Below are positions 36,541-46,384 of a DNA stretch of 64,000 nucleotides, one piece after another (position 1 is the stretch's first letter; every line of letters starts with the position of its first letter). The stretch is from contig JAGVMG010000031.1 of NCBI GenBank assembly GCA_020053915.1, positions 1 to 64,000 on the forward strand, written 5' to 3'. A model generated the notes under the pieces. That model ran no database searches. It was not told where the DNA came from and worked only from the letters and a program-made list of their open reading frames with translations. The stretch is from Parachlamydiales bacterium (GTDB taxonomy: Bacteria > Chlamydiota > Chlamydiia > Chlamydiales > Rhabdochlamydiaceae). Made by a program: the position numbers and the translations under genes.

Positions 36541-37203
36541 TTAAAGCGAGCTTTTAGAAGAAGCAGAATGACGAAGAATGACTTGGTATCCATCGAACAC
36601 CACCTTCCAACCGCACTCAATAAGGTAGTCAATCACAAGCTTTCCTTTTCCACCATACGGTAATCCAACGTCATCAATCATGATAATCGTTTCTGTGGTT
36701 AAGCAAGGGTACACTGCGATAATTTCATCAAGGTGATGTTGCTGAGAAGGAATGGGATCATTAATATCAAAATCATAGCTATCCAAATACAGAAAATCGA
36801 TTTTCTGAGTAAAATTTCTCAAAAACTCAATAGAATCCGATTGCACAAACTCGACAAAATCAACAAACTCTGGATCGAGGTCTCTCCTTGCAGCAGCTAA
36901 TGCTTCTGCATCAATGTCTACCGTGTAAAAAACACCTCCATTTTGGCTAGCCCATTCAGCAAAAACATACGTAGAACCTCCATCCCCCCAGAAATTGCCT
37001 TTACCAAACCTAGCAGTTCCTGTCTCAATAAGAACCTGACACTGATTTTCAGACAACATTTTCAATGCAAGCTCAAAAGAGGGATATCTTAAACTCGAAT
37101 TTGGAAGATGCCTTTCTAAAATACTTAAAGAATGCCCATCCTGGCTGACAAACGATGCGATAGTCATTACGATGAAAAAAAAACAGGATATCAGTTTGCG
37201 CAT
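36541..37203 (-). CDS. Exported class I methyltransferase-like protein
   Basis: The start at ATG 37203 has GGAG 6 bases upstream and gives 220 residues with a signal peptide (MRKLISCFFFIVMTIASF). The core has LIETGTARFGKGNFWGDGG as a modified SAM motif, FYTVDIDAEALAAARRDL with the ribose-binding acidic residue, and IDFLYLDSYDFD. The motif TIIMIDDVGLPYGGKG resembles O-methyltransferases of the Methyltransf_24/CmcI type. The acceptor is unknown. It lies between two FkbM genes, both exported. Confidence 0.75.
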   Translation of the reverse strand: MRKLISCFFFIVMTIASFVSQDGHSLSILERHLPNSSLRYPSFELALKMLSENQCQVLIETGTARFGKGNFWGDGGSTYVFAEWASQNGGVFYTVDIDAEALAAARRDLDPEFVDFVEFVQSDSIEFLRNFTQKIDFLYLDSYDFDINDPIPSQQHHLDEIIAVYPCLTTETIIMIDDVGLPYGGKGKLVIDYLIECGWKVVFDGYQVILRHSASSKSSL

Positions 37204-37307
37204 GCTAGCTCCAAAGGTTAAAAAAACAAGTTTTACATTACACTGTTCGCAACTGTCAAGGTCAAGTTCTTTTTGCGAGATAAAAAATAAAACACTCATT
37301 AAAATCT

Positions 37308-38144
37308 CTAATCGACAGGCACAGCTAAATAATCGTGCTGGTGAACTCTCTCTAAAGAATACCCCATACTTTCGACTATTTGCATCGTATGAAGGATACG
37401 TTCTCGGATTTCCGTCGAAGCCGTTTCAAAAACATGTCCTCCCATGATTTCTATGAGCATGACAGGTTTGCATCTCAATATGGTCTCGCGCGCACCAGCA
37501 AGCACTTGATCTTCTTGCCCTTCGACATCCATTTTAATTAATGAGATATTTTCTAAATTCAATGAATCGATGGTCAAAAGCTCAACAAACTTTCCAGTTC
37601 CACCATACAAGCCAGTGCCCCCTTCATTAAACATCATAAAAGGGCTGAGCTCGATTTCTCCCATATGATCACCAACACCTGCCCAGAAAAAGTCGACATT
37701 ATTAACACCATTTAAGTGCATGTTGTAAAAAAGCTCTCGAAAGATTTTGGGTTGAGGTTCAAAGGCTAGTACACGACCGCTTGGACCTGCAAGTTGCGCC
37801 ATCGTTAACGTGTGCGTTCCAATATGTGCGCCAATATCCAGCATGATGGTTCCAGATTGTGCATATTTCTCGATGAGAGAGACAATGTAAGGTTCCCAAA
37901 TCCAACCATAACGAATATGATTTTTTATCGTGTCATTTGGAACATCTACATAGAAACTTCCCCAGTTAGCAACAGAATAGACTTTGTATTTTTTAAAGGG
38001 GAATTGTTGGATGTATTGAACAATTTCATTGGAGTTGTTCGAATGAATCCGTTCAAAAGGAAAATTCGATAGCCCCTGCGCATGGCAAGGGAAAAAATAG
38101 CTTGTTAAAAGCAGAGTGATCAACAACAGTTTTTTTTTTAACAT
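37308..38144 (-). CDS. Exported FkbM-family methyltransferase
   Basis: The 278-residue protein starts at ATG 38144 with GGAG in front and has a textbook signal peptide (MLKKKLLLITLLLTSYFF, cleavage after CHA). The SAM motif is IMLDIGAHIGTHTLTMAQLA, with LAFEPQPKIFREL after strand 2 and the FkbM signature IKMDVEGQEDQVLAGA. It is clearly related to the cytosolic FkbM at 15340-16263 but exported. The upstream gap to the ligase-like gene is 65 bases. Confidence 0.82.
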   Translation of the reverse strand: MLKKKLLLITLLLTSYFFPCHAQGLSNFPFERIHSNNSNEIVQYIQQFPFKKYKVYSVANWGSFYVDVPNDTIKNHIRYGWIWEPYIVSLIEKYAQSGTIMLDIGAHIGTHTLTMAQLAGPSGRVLAFEPQPKIFRELFYNMHLNGVNNVDFFWAGVGDHMGEIELSPFMMFNEGGTGLYGGTGKFVELLTIDSLNLENISLIKMDVEGQEDQVLAGARETILRCKPVMLIEIMGGHVFETASTEIRERILHTMQIVESMGYSLERVHQHDYLAVPVD

Positions 38145-38209
38145 TTTCCAACTCCAAGATTAGAGATATACACAAACACCAAACGTGAAATATGGCTCTT
38201 GCGTCTTTT

Positions 38210-39604
38210 TTATGAAACTAAAACTTGAATTTGGCGATGCTTGCGCATTGTTACAGCATAGAGGAAAAATGCGGTTCCCCAAAAAAAGAGACGGGGCTTA
38301 TGCCCTTCTAGAAAATAAAAATCGCAGCCGCCGATGAACAGCAGGCCAATAAAGAGGGAAAACAGAACGATGGCTCGATCGTCCCAAAATGCTTTAGAAG
38401 CTGTTTTAAGAAGAGCAAAGGCGAAAAGAAGAAAAGACACCAGCCCGCAGACTCCAAGTTCAGCAAGGAGCAGCAAATAGATGTTATGCACCTTAGAAAA
38501 AAGGTGAGCAGGATGTCCGTGCTGTTGGGAATAGATTTGAAATTGATTAAATCCAACTCCTAAAAGAATTGAATCTTTTGCCATCTCGCACGCCATTTTC
38601 TGGTAAGCAACTCTTTCCCCATCCGCACTTTGTACGATCTGGTTATAGTTAATGACCCCTCCGCGTTGGAAAAAAGGAGCATAAAGAAGAGCCAAGCAGA
38701 CGGCTAAGCTGAGCACGGCCGTAGAAATTAGCTTGAGGGCTTTTAAAATCTGCGCGTCTTTGGAAACAAAAAAGTGGCGATAGAGGATCAGAACTGCCCA
38801 GAGTCCCGTGCTTAACACAGCAGCAAACAGCGCAGCGCGAGAAAAGGAAACGCACAGGCTAAAGAAGAGAAAAAAGATCGAAACAAGAAGGAGTCTCTGG
38901 AGGAAAAGCTTTGAAGATTGCAGGTACAGAGAGTAGCTGATCATGAGACTGAAAAATAAAAAACCCCCGAGGACGTTGGGATGATCAAAGGTGCCGCAGG
39001 CGCGCAAGAGATAATTTGTGCCTGCGGAAATGCCAAAAAGGGTATCAAACACCCATCTTTCACCGGTGATCATGCTAAAACGAAAAGCTTGAGAATTTAC
39101 TTCGCCGAACGCGTGTAAATGCAATGAATCTTGCGTAAAGTATTGGGCGATCGCAATGACGCATTGCGCCATGGCAGTTGCATAGACAATCCAAAAAACT
39201 TGGACGATGTGTTTTTTGCGCACATATGTCACGGCAGAGAGAAAAAAGAGGATCGGGATCGAAAACTGAAACAGGCGGACATAGTGCAAAGAATAACCTG
39301 GCATGATCGATTGAGAAAGCGAAAGCAAGGCGATGAGAATGAGAGAGGTTAAGTACTTAGCGAGACCCGAAAAGAAAAAAGCAAAGAGCTGGCGGCGATA
39401 GCGGTAGAGGCAAAGGGCGATGAAGGCGAGAAGAAGAATGTCAGTAAAATAATAGTAAACAGCGGTGGAAAAGCTGTGGGGAAGATCGATGTTATCGGAG
39501 GGGTATAGGCGGCACAGTTTGTGCTTCTTTTGGAAGGGGAAAAGGAGAAAGATGGAAAGAAAAAGAGCATGCTGAAGGCGATCAAAAACACGTGTTGTTG
39601 TCAC
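38210..39604 (-). CDS. O-antigen ligase-like membrane protein
   Basis: The 464-residue protein has about eleven helices and the O-antigen ligase (Wzy_C) signature region: [30 protein letters not shown], and [19 protein letters not shown] followed by [15 protein letters not shown]. These match WaaL-type proteins better than the homologue at 23859-25214. It starts with GTG 39604 overlapping the uvrB stop (GTGA), so it is likely cotranscribed with uvrB. Confidence 0.82.
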   Translation of the reverse strand: MTTTRVFDRLQHALFLSIFLLFPFQKKHKLCRLYPSDNIDLPHSFSTAVYYYFTDILLLAFIALCLYRYRRQLFAFFFSGLAKYLTSLILIALLSLSQSIMPGYSLHYVRLFQFSIPILFFLSAVTYVRKKHIVQVFWIVYATAMAQCVIAIAQYFTQDSLHLHAFGEVNSQAFRFSMITGERWVFDTLFGISAGTNYLLRACGTFDHPNVLGGFLFFSLMISYSLYLQSSKLFLQRLLLVSIFFLFFSLCVSFSRAALFAAVLSTGLWAVLILYRHFFVSKDAQILKALKLISTAVLSLAVCLALLYAPFFQRGGVINYNQIVQSADGERVAYQKMACEMAKDSILLGVGFNQFQIYSQQHGHPAHLFSKVHNIYLLLLAELGVCGLVSFLLFAFALLKTASKAFWDDRAIVLFSLFIGLLFIGGCDFYFLEGHKPRLFFWGTAFFLYAVTMRKHRQIQVLVS

Positions 39605-41586
39605 AAGTCCTCAAGAAGGCGAAGTTTTTCGTAATGTTGCATCATGTCGCGCAAGTGGGCGGCGTCTTCGAAGCGCAGCTCTTTTGCAGCTCTACGCATT
39701 TCAATGTCATATTCTTTGATTTTTGCTTCAAGATCGCTAGAGGTGAAAACGGAAGAGGTTTCCGCTTCTTGGGCTTTAGGGAGGACATCCCCAAAGGTTT
39801 CTGCAAGATCTTGGATCATGTCACGGCGGACCGAGCGCGGGGTAATGTTGTGCTTTTCATTGTAAGCTTGCTGGAGCTTGCGCCGCTCTTCGGTGGTGGC
39901 TAGAGTTTTATTAATTGCTGCTGTCATTTTATCGGCGTACATGATGACTCTGCCCTGGAGATTGCGGGCTGCTCGTCCACAGGTTTGGATGAGCGCCGTC
40001 TCACTGCGGAGGAAACCTTCTTTATCAGCGTCTAGGATGCAGACAAGGGAAACCTCAGGAAGATCAAGACCTTCACGCAGGAGGTTAATCCCGACGAGCA
40101 CATCGAAAACGCCTCTGCGCAGTTCATTTAGAATTTGGACGCGTTCGAGTGTGTCGATGTCAGAGTGGAGGTATTTGGCTTTGATTCCGATCTCGGTGAG
40201 GTATTTCGTGAGATCTTCTGAGAGTTTTTTGGTGAGGGTGGTTACAAGCACCCGTCTTCCCTTTTCTGTTTCTAAGCGAATCTGCTCTAAACAATCGTCG
40301 ATTTGGTCTGTTGCGGGCTTAATTTCGATCACAGGATCGAGAAGTCCGGTCGGTCGGATAATTTGCTGAACGACATCGCCATGGGCTTCTTGGATCTCCC
40401 ATTGTCCTGGAGTAGCGGAAACATAGACAACCTGATTCATGCGACCATAGGTCTCTTCAAACTTAAGAGGGCGGTTATCAAAGGCAGAAGGGAGGCGGAA
40501 GCCAAATTCGATGAGAGAATTTTTGCGCGCTCTATCGCCGTTGTACATCGCGTGCAGCTGAGGCAGGGTTTGGTGGGACTCATCGACGATAAAGAGGAAG
40601 TCTTTAGGAAAATAATCAAGCAAGCAAGGAGGGGGATCCCCTGCAGATCTTCCGCTAAAATGGCGAGAATAGTTTTCAATGCCTTTGCAAAATCCAATCT
40701 CTTTCATCATTTCGAGATCGTAGCGGGTGCGCTGCCCAATTCTCTGATGTTCGACAAGGCGGTTTTCTTTTTGAAAGAAATCCAGTCTCTCTTTGAGCTC
40801 TGTTCGGATCGTTTCAATGGCTTTCCACCGTACAGATTCAGGAGTCACGTGGTGGGAACCTGGAAAAATGTTCACCTGCTCAATTCGCTCTCGCACTTTC
40901 CCCGTTAAAGGGTCGATTTCGCTGATCCGATCGATCTCATCTCCAAAAAATTCGATCCGGTAAGCGATATTTTCTTCGTAGGCGGGCATGATCTCGAGAA
41001 TGTCGCCACGCGCTCTAAAAGTGGCGCGCATGAGATCATAATCGTTGCGCTTATAATGCATTTCCACAAGGTGCAAGAGGATGTCGTCCCGGCGGCACTT
41101 TTGTCCTGTTTTCATGTTGAGGATCATTTTGCTGTAATACTCAGGAAGTCCCAAACCGTAGATACAAGAGACCGAGGCGACAATAATCACATCCGTTCTC
41201 TCGATGAGAGAACGAGTGGCGCTGAGGCGCATCCGATCGATCTGATCGTTGATGGCCAGATCCTTTTCAATGTACGTGTCCGTCCGCGCGATGTACGCTT
41301 CAGGCTGATAGTAGTCGTAATACGAGACAAAGTACTCGACGGCGTTATTGGGGAAAAAGGCTTTAAATTCTTGGTAGAGCTGCGCAGCGAGGGTTTTGTT
41401 ATGGGCGATCACAAGAGCGGGCTTTTGCACGCGATTGATGACGTTTGCCATCGTGAAGGTCTTGCCAGAACCTGTAACCCCGAGAAGAACTTGCGCTTTT
41501 TTATGGGCATGCAGCCCCTCGACCAATCGATCAATGGCCTGGGGCTGATCTCCGCACGGTTCAAATTCTGTTTTGAGCTCGAACAT
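39601..41586 (-). CDS. uvrB: Excinuclease ABC subunit B
   Basis: DNA-damage-recognition helicase subunit of nucleotide excision repair. The 661-residue protein has Walker [16 protein letters not shown] near residue 38, the beta-hairpin region [11 protein letters not shown], helicase motifs [18 protein letters not shown] and QTCGRAARN, and the C-terminal UVR domain ([18 protein letters not shown]) that binds UvrC. Length and motifs are complete. Its stop overlaps the start of the ligase-like gene. Confidence 0.97.
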   Translation of the reverse strand: MFELKTEFEPCGDQPQAIDRLVEGLHAHKKAQVLLGVTGSGKTFTMANVINRVQKPALVIAHNKTLAAQLYQEFKAFFPNNAVEYFVSYYDYYQPEAYIARTDTYIEKDLAINDQIDRMRLSATRSLIERTDVIIVASVSCIYGLGLPEYYSKMILNMKTGQKCRRDDILLHLVEMHYKRNDYDLMRATFRARGDILEIMPAYEENIAYRIEFFGDEIDRISEIDPLTGKVRERIEQVNIFPGSHHVTPESVRWKAIETIRTELKERLDFFQKENRLVEHQRIGQRTRYDLEMMKEIGFCKGIENYSRHFSGRSAGDPPPCLLDYFPKDFLFIVDESHQTLPQLHAMYNGDRARKNSLIEFGFRLPSAFDNRPLKFEETYGRMNQVVYVSATPGQWEIQEAHGDVVQQIIRPTGLLDPVIEIKPATDQIDDCLEQIRLETEKGRRVLVTTLTKKLSEDLTKYLTEIGIKAKYLHSDIDTLERVQILNELRRGVFDVLVGINLLREGLDLPEVSLVCILDADKEGFLRSETALIQTCGRAARNLQGRVIMYADKMTAAINKTLATTEERRKLQQAYNEKHNITPRSVRRDMIQDLAETFGDVLPKAQEAETSSVFTSSDLEAKIKEYDIEMRRAAKELRFEDAAHLRDMMQHYEKLRLLEDL

Positions 41587-41783
41587 GCTGTTACTATAAC
41601 GACAAAGCCAAAACAGGGAAAGAGGCTTAATCTAAAAGACCACTTTTTCGTAATAAAAATTTTAATATCGCTCAGGCCAGCATTTTTATACTAACAAACA
41701 ACATAATTTAGTTTGCTTTTAACAACTAATTAAACCACAATTCTTGCAAATTTACATCAAGCAATAAATTAGGAGACACGTTC

Positions 41784-43346
41784 ATGATTGAATAGAATAT
41801 AAATCTCAGAAACAAAGACATCTATTTTCATCGCGAGTATGCCAATGATATCGGAGAGCCGGTTCACGATCAAAGCACTTCGGATCAGGCAAAACGGGTC
41901 GCCCTTGTCGCTCTTCCCTTCTTAAGCTTATATAAGCCGTTGAGTTTTCCGATCACGCTCGGAACGGGTGCCCTGCGAACGTACAATAATGCTGCATCAT
42001 TAATTGAATCGATCAAAAATCAAGATGCCAAAGAAGGCGCCTATTATTTGTTCCAAACGATGGTTTCGACGGCGTGTTTAGCGGGAACTTTGTTTGCGCA
42101 TCCCCTGGGGATGACGCTGACTGCGGCCAATGATCTTCTCATTGAATTGACCCACTTGGGCCAACACCTTAACAACGGTGATTACACTAAGGCTTTAGAA
42201 AGCTGTGCAAAAATTGCAAACGACTCTCTGTATTTAGCATGCTTGTTGGATGGCGGCGTAAAATTGACAATTGCCTCGCTTGCGATGCAAATCGCGCTCG
42301 GCGTCTACAATGCACAAAAAGAGTGGAGTACGGGCCATTGGTTAGAGGCTGCAGGTCATATGGGGATGGCAATGGCGCGTTGCACACAGCTACACTCTCA
42401 GGTCAAGTTGTTACAGCACGAGATGCATATTCAAGCTCAAAAAGAGCTTGTTCAAAAGATCAACAAAACAAGATCACTCAAAAAAAGCGAGGGGGAAACA
42501 AATTCTTCACCCGCCGAGGCTCAAGCACACGTGCGTGCTGGGACAGTGAAGAAAAGTGAGCCGATTGAAGCGCGGATCAATAAATATGAGAACAATCTCA
42601 AAGGCTGGCCCGCTCTCCACTGCGCTATTGATGCTTTAGACGAAGAAGCCGCGTTGCGCATCTTAGAAACAAAGCCTTCCCAAGCAAAGCTCTTCACGCC
42701 GAGCATTCCGCTGACCTTTTACCAAGGGTTGAGTGATTATGAGGACAACCTCAATCGCTCCGAAATCTACCTTGGAGTCGATGAAAAAGGATATTCCTCA
42801 CTCGAGCTCGCTGTAAAAAATAATTGCAGCGCTCAGCTTGTCAACCGTTTAATCGATGCGGGCTCCCCGTTGAAAATAACAAGACGAGAGTACCCTGGAC
42901 AAATCAAAACGGGCATTTTTTATGGCTACTCCTCCCGCTACGCCGTACCCATGCAAGGAACATTCAAGCATACGGAACTGCGCGACGCAGAATATACAAG
43001 CTACACCCCCTTCTATTGGGCTATCGTCAATAAAAATGAAGAGCTGATCAGTTTGCTGCTCGCAAAAGGGTGCAAGCTTGAAGATCGGATCTATTCAAAT
43101 GTCAGATTTAATGGTGTGAGGCATTACACGGCGCAGGAGATGTTGGGAAATAAAAGCGCCTCTAACGAACCCGCATCAGGCAACACCACTCTAATCCCAA
43201 ACAAACCCATTACGATGGCATCTCTTTTCCCCGGATCGGAAAAATGGCACTCACAACCATCAGAACCACCGAGATATCGACCGCAGTACGATCAACCCTA
43301 TCAAGGGGTTACTGCAGTAGTGAATCGCCCTCAGTCTGAGTATTAA
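41784..43346 (+). CDS. Ankyrin-repeat protein with an in-frame amber codon at position 4
   Basis: ATG 41784 has AGGAGA at 41771-41776. It reads MIE, then TAG at 41793-41795, and then continues open for more than 500 codons to 43346. The peptide right after the TAG (NINLRNKDIYFHREYAND, then KRVALVALPFLSLYKPLSF) looks like genuine coding sequence leading into the rest. Without read-through, translation would need an internal start such as TTG 41940. The middle part is Ala/Leu-rich with hydrophobic helices (about residues 60-160). The C-terminal half has ankyrin-like repeats, for example GWPALHCAIDALDEEAALRI, GYSSLELAVKNNCSAQLVN and TPFYWAIVNKNEELISLLLA. It is possibly an effector, or a recent pseudogene. 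The remaining gap 41587-41783 shows nothing else. Confidence 0.65.
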
Positions 43347-43356
43347 ATTTCTATCA

Positions 43357-43380
43357 AGGGAGCTTGAGTTCAAGCTCCCT
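43357..43380. terminator. Bidirectional hairpin between convergent genes
   Basis: AGGGAGCTTGA at 43357-43367 pairs perfectly with TCAAGCTCCCT at 43370-43380. It lies 10 bases after the ankyrin gene and 12 bases after the end of the convergent methyltransferase gene. There is no long T-run on either side, so strength as an intrinsic terminator is uncertain. Confidence 0.65.
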
Positions 43381-43391
43381 CATCTAAAAAT

Positions 43392-44042
43392 CTATTCTTC
43401 TAAATACCAAAACCATCCGTTGGTATGGATTTTTAAATGATTTTTGACGGCAAATTCGGTGACAGCCCGTTCCACTCCGCGGTCTCCCCATGCCCAATCA
43501 TCGCCGCACATCACTCCATGCCCTTTGACAAAAGGGAACCAAGCATTAAGGTCAGCTAAGGCCTCTTCATAGCGGTGCGTGGCATCGAGATAGATTAAAT
43601 CGGGATAGACATCGTTTATTTTTGCAGCTTCTAGGCTGTCCATACGGATCGGAACCACGATATTCGTTAGATTCTTGTGGATCATATTCGAAAGGAATTG
43701 ATCGTAAAGTGATGCGAGGATTTGCGGGTCGTGACCTTCATTAGGAGAGCCGCACCAAGTATCAACAGCGTAGACTTTACCTTCGGAGCCCACAAGAGAG
43801 GCAAAATGCGTCGTGGAGAGTCCCATCCAGCTGCCGATCTCAATGATCACCTTAGGTTTAATCTGATGAGCGAGTTTCTCGATTCCAGCTGCATTGATAT
43901 ACCACCCATGGGGGTTATACGGCATAAGTCGCGCGTGGTTGTAAGGCGCAGGAAGTTGCTTAAGGTCGAAACCTTCAAATCCGATTAAAGGGCATGTTGC
44001 AAGAAAGAAAAGGATTAGCGATTGAAAGATTTTTTTTGTCAT
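43392..44042 (-). CDS. Exported class I methyltransferase-like protein
   Basis: The 216-residue protein has a signal peptide (about 1-22, ending LIGF) and the SAM motif VIIEIGSWMGLSTTHFASL with VYAVDTWCGSPNEGHD after strand 2. The later motif LIYLDATHRYEEALADLNAW and the ending GVMCGDDWAWGDRGVERA match Methyltransf_24-type O-methyltransferases. The substrate is unknown. It is the tenth enzyme of this window predicted to be exported. An AAGGAG ribosome site precedes the ATG. Confidence 0.78.
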   Translation of the reverse strand: MTKKIFQSLILFFLATCPLIGFEGFDLKQLPAPYNHARLMPYNPHGWYINAAGIEKLAHQIKPKVIIEIGSWMGLSTTHFASLVGSEGKVYAVDTWCGSPNEGHDPQILASLYDQFLSNMIHKNLTNIVVPIRMDSLEAAKINDVYPDLIYLDATHRYEEALADLNAWFPFVKGHGVMCGDDWAWGDRGVERAVTEFAVKNHLKIHTNGWFWYLEE

Positions 44043-44196
44043 TGAAAACTCCTTATGAAAATTTGACTGGCAGTCAGCGTAACTAGTCTATATTTTATTC
44101 GCAACATTATCGGAGTGATTTTGAAATAGGCTTCTTGAGAGCAAAGACATATTCATTTACTCTTCTTGTCATTGTCCACAATTTTATGCAGGTTTT

Positions 44197-45183
44197 ATGA
44201 CAAGTAAACTTAGCGCTGTACACGGCACTCCTTTGTTGAATAATAACAAGGGCAATGACTTGTCCTGGTTCGATTGGCTGTGCATGAAAGTGCAAGAGAT
44301 GTTCGAATCTCTGTTAAGCCGTTCATTTTATTGCGGCTTTGAGAAACAACTTCCTGAACAAGAACTGCAAGCAAGGGCTCAGGCTTTGCGCGACAAGGGA
44401 GCTTGTGTTTTGCAATGCACGAATGGCGCGGGAACTCCGATTGATGCTGTGATTATCCCCTCTCAGGCAAAGAAGCGCACGGGGAACGTAGTTGTCTTTT
44501 CTTTAGTGAATCCTTATCTGCGTTATCATCCCAAATATTATGAGTCTTACTTGCACAGAGGCGCGGATGTGGTGTTATGGGATCCAACGAAATTAACGCC
44601 TATGCAAAGCAAAGAAGATTTAAGTTGTATCGTGCGCACTTTGCTCGCTAAAAATCCAAAGAGTAAAATAGCTTTACAGGGGTATTGCGTGACTGTCGAT
44701 CCGTCTATTGCAGTGGCGGCGGAAACGAATAATCCGAATGTTTCGCTGATTCTTGACCGCGGTTATGGAGAAGTGGGAAAGCTTGTTCGATCGATGTCGA
44801 CCTTAGGTGCGCTTTCTTGTGTGAAGCGCGCGATCGAGACGGGGTATGACTGCAAAGGAATTGAAAAAATTGCAGAGGTCAAAGGAAATGTACTTTTCCT
44901 TGCACCCGAAAAACGGGATGATCAATTGCTCTCGTGTGGAGAGGAAAACCTCACACGTAATCTGTTTAGAAAAGCAAAAAATGCAGAATGTATTGATTTA
45001 GAAAAAAGCGATCATTGGACGACATGGAACGGGCGTACGCATGAGAGTGTGCATCGGTTTTTATTCAAGAATGGGATCTTGAGCGCTACTTCTGCTGTGA
45101 GTTCGACGTTGTTTCCTGACCGCGCTCCTCCTTCCGATTTGAGAAGGTGGTGTTTTAGGAATTTTAATAAAGCTTGGTGCTAA
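44197..45183 (+). CDS. Alpha/beta-hydrolase-like protein with Cys at the nucleophile elbow
   Basis: The 328-residue cytosolic protein has a recognisable hydrolase-like core: VVVFSLVNPYLRYHPKYYES (oxyanion side), VVLWDPTKL, then IALQGYCVTVDPSIAVAAE where GxSxG is expected, LILDRGYGEVG, and GNVLFLAPEKRDDQL with a possible acidic residue, followed by a His in KSDHWTTW. The nucleophile would be Cys instead of Ser, or the site may be inactive. The specific family is not recognised. ATG 44197 follows CAGG. It ends one base before the convergent permease gene. Confidence 0.6.
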   Translation: MTSKLSAVHGTPLLNNNKGNDLSWFDWLCMKVQEMFESLLSRSFYCGFEKQLPEQELQARAQALRDKGACVLQCTNGAGTPIDAVIIPSQAKKRTGNVVVFSLVNPYLRYHPKYYESYLHRGADVVLWDPTKLTPMQSKEDLSCIVRTLLAKNPKSKIALQGYCVTVDPSIAVAAETNNPNVSLILDRGYGEVGKLVRSMSTLGALSCVKRAIETGYDCKGIEKIAEVKGNVLFLAPEKRDDQLLSCGEENLTRNLFRKAKNAECIDLEKSDHWTTWNGRTHESVHRFLFKNGILSATSAVSSTLFPDRAPPSDLRRWCFRNFNKAWC

Positions 45184-45184
45184 C

Positions 45185-46384
45185 TCAAAACATCGCAACG
45201 AGCTGCACAGAGAGGATAAGGAGAGAAAAGAGCACAACGAGGCCGAGAGCGAGTTTTCCACCGGGGACGGTGTATCCGGTGGCTGTTTGCCTGCGGTAAC
45301 GGCCCATCCAGACCATGCCGACGGGAAGAAGACCAAAAAGGATGACAGCGCAGATGCCTCCTGCAAAGTTTAGGGCTTTGAAGAAGAGGTTGGGGAAGAA
45401 AAAAGAAAAGACTAAGGGAGGAAGCAGGGCGAGGACGCAAATCCAGAGGTTCTCTTTTTGCTTCGTGTTGACTTTCATGCCGTCTGCGAGGAAGTGGACG
45501 AGGCTCATGGTTTGCGCGAGAAAAGAAGTGAGGAGCGCGACAAAACCGAAGCCTTGAGCAAAGGTGCGCACCCAAGGAGAGCGGACGATAGCGGAAACGG
45601 CTTGTGAGGCTTCCATATCTTGTTTAAGGCTAGCGGCAAGGCCGTGGGCACCACCGAGAGGAACAATGCCAAGAACGACCCATTCAAAGATGATGTAGAT
45701 CACCAAACAGGAAAGACTGCCACCGATAATTGTGAGGCGAACGCGTTTGAGATCCCCGTTTAAATAGGAGGTCAAGCTGGGGATGATGTTGTGAAATCCA
45801 AAAGCGATGACGAGAAGGGGTAGCGAAGAAAGCATATGATGGGTGTCGGAACGCATCAGAAGTGCAGGCTGAATGTAGCGCACCCCGATGAAGAGAAAAA
45901 GAACGAAAAATGCGACTTTGACAAACATCAACAAACGATTGAAGAGATCTACACCGCGTGTGCCCAGATAGACGACCCAGCCGAAGAGAACGACAAAAAA
46001 CAGGCTACCGCCCCACATTGGAAGAGAGATGGAGAAGGAGTTCTGAAAAATGGTCGAGAGTAGGCTGCCGCTGCCTGAAATGTAGGCAACAAGAAGCGCG
46101 TAAAAGAGGAATAGATACGTGACCCAGCACATGGCTTTTCCAAATTTACCAAGAGTTTGCTCGGTCATCGTTAAGAAATTGACTTTGCGGGAAAACCAGC
46201 CGTTAACCTCAACGACAAGAAGAGCTGTTGTGGTCATAAAGGCCCAGGAGAGAAAAAACATGAAGACGGAGGGGAAAAATCCACTCAATCCCGTTTGAAT
46301 GGGAAGTCCCAACATCCCGGCTCCAATACAACTTCCGACGATGAGGAGGATACCGCCTAAGACACTCCCTTTTTTCTCATTCAT
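45185..46384 (-). CDS. tyrP: Aromatic amino acid permease, TyrP/Mtr type
   Basis: Proton-coupled uptake of tyrosine or tryptophan by the HAAAP family. The start at ATG 46384 has GGAG 6 bases upstream; the longer frame would run into thyX. The 399-residue protein has about eleven helices and begins KGSVLGGILLIVGSCIGAGM, the family signature for the unwound first helix. The conserved FGFHNIIPSLTSYLNGD loop is also present. Chlamydiae depend on such carriers because they lack aromatic amino acid synthesis in full. The start overlaps the thyX stop region by 8 bases. Confidence 0.88.
   Translation of the reverse strand: MNEKKGSVLGGILLIVGSCIGAGMLGLPIQTGLSGFFPSVFMFFLSWAFMTTTALLVVEVNGWFSRKVNFLTMTEQTLGKFGKAMCWVTYLFLFYALLVAYISGSGSLLSTIFQNSFSISLPMWGGSLFFVVLFGWVVYLGTRGVDLFNRLLMFVKVAFFVLFLFIGVRYIQPALLMRSDTHHMLSSLPLLVIAFGFHNIIPSLTSYLNGDLKRVRLTIIGGSLSCLVIYIIFEWVVLGIVPLGGAHGLAASLKQDMEASQAVSAIVRSPWVRTFAQGFGFVALLTSFLAQTMSLVHFLADGMKVNTKQKENLWICVLALLPPLVFSFFFPNLFFKALNFAGGICAVILFGLLPVGMVWMGRYRRQTATGYTVPGGKLALGLVVLFSLLILSVQLVAMF

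Noticed and set aside
40303-40908. 201-codon frame antisense to uvrB, with others at 39592 and 41056
   Set aside because: All lie opposite conserved uvrB motifs and have no ribosome site or domain pattern.
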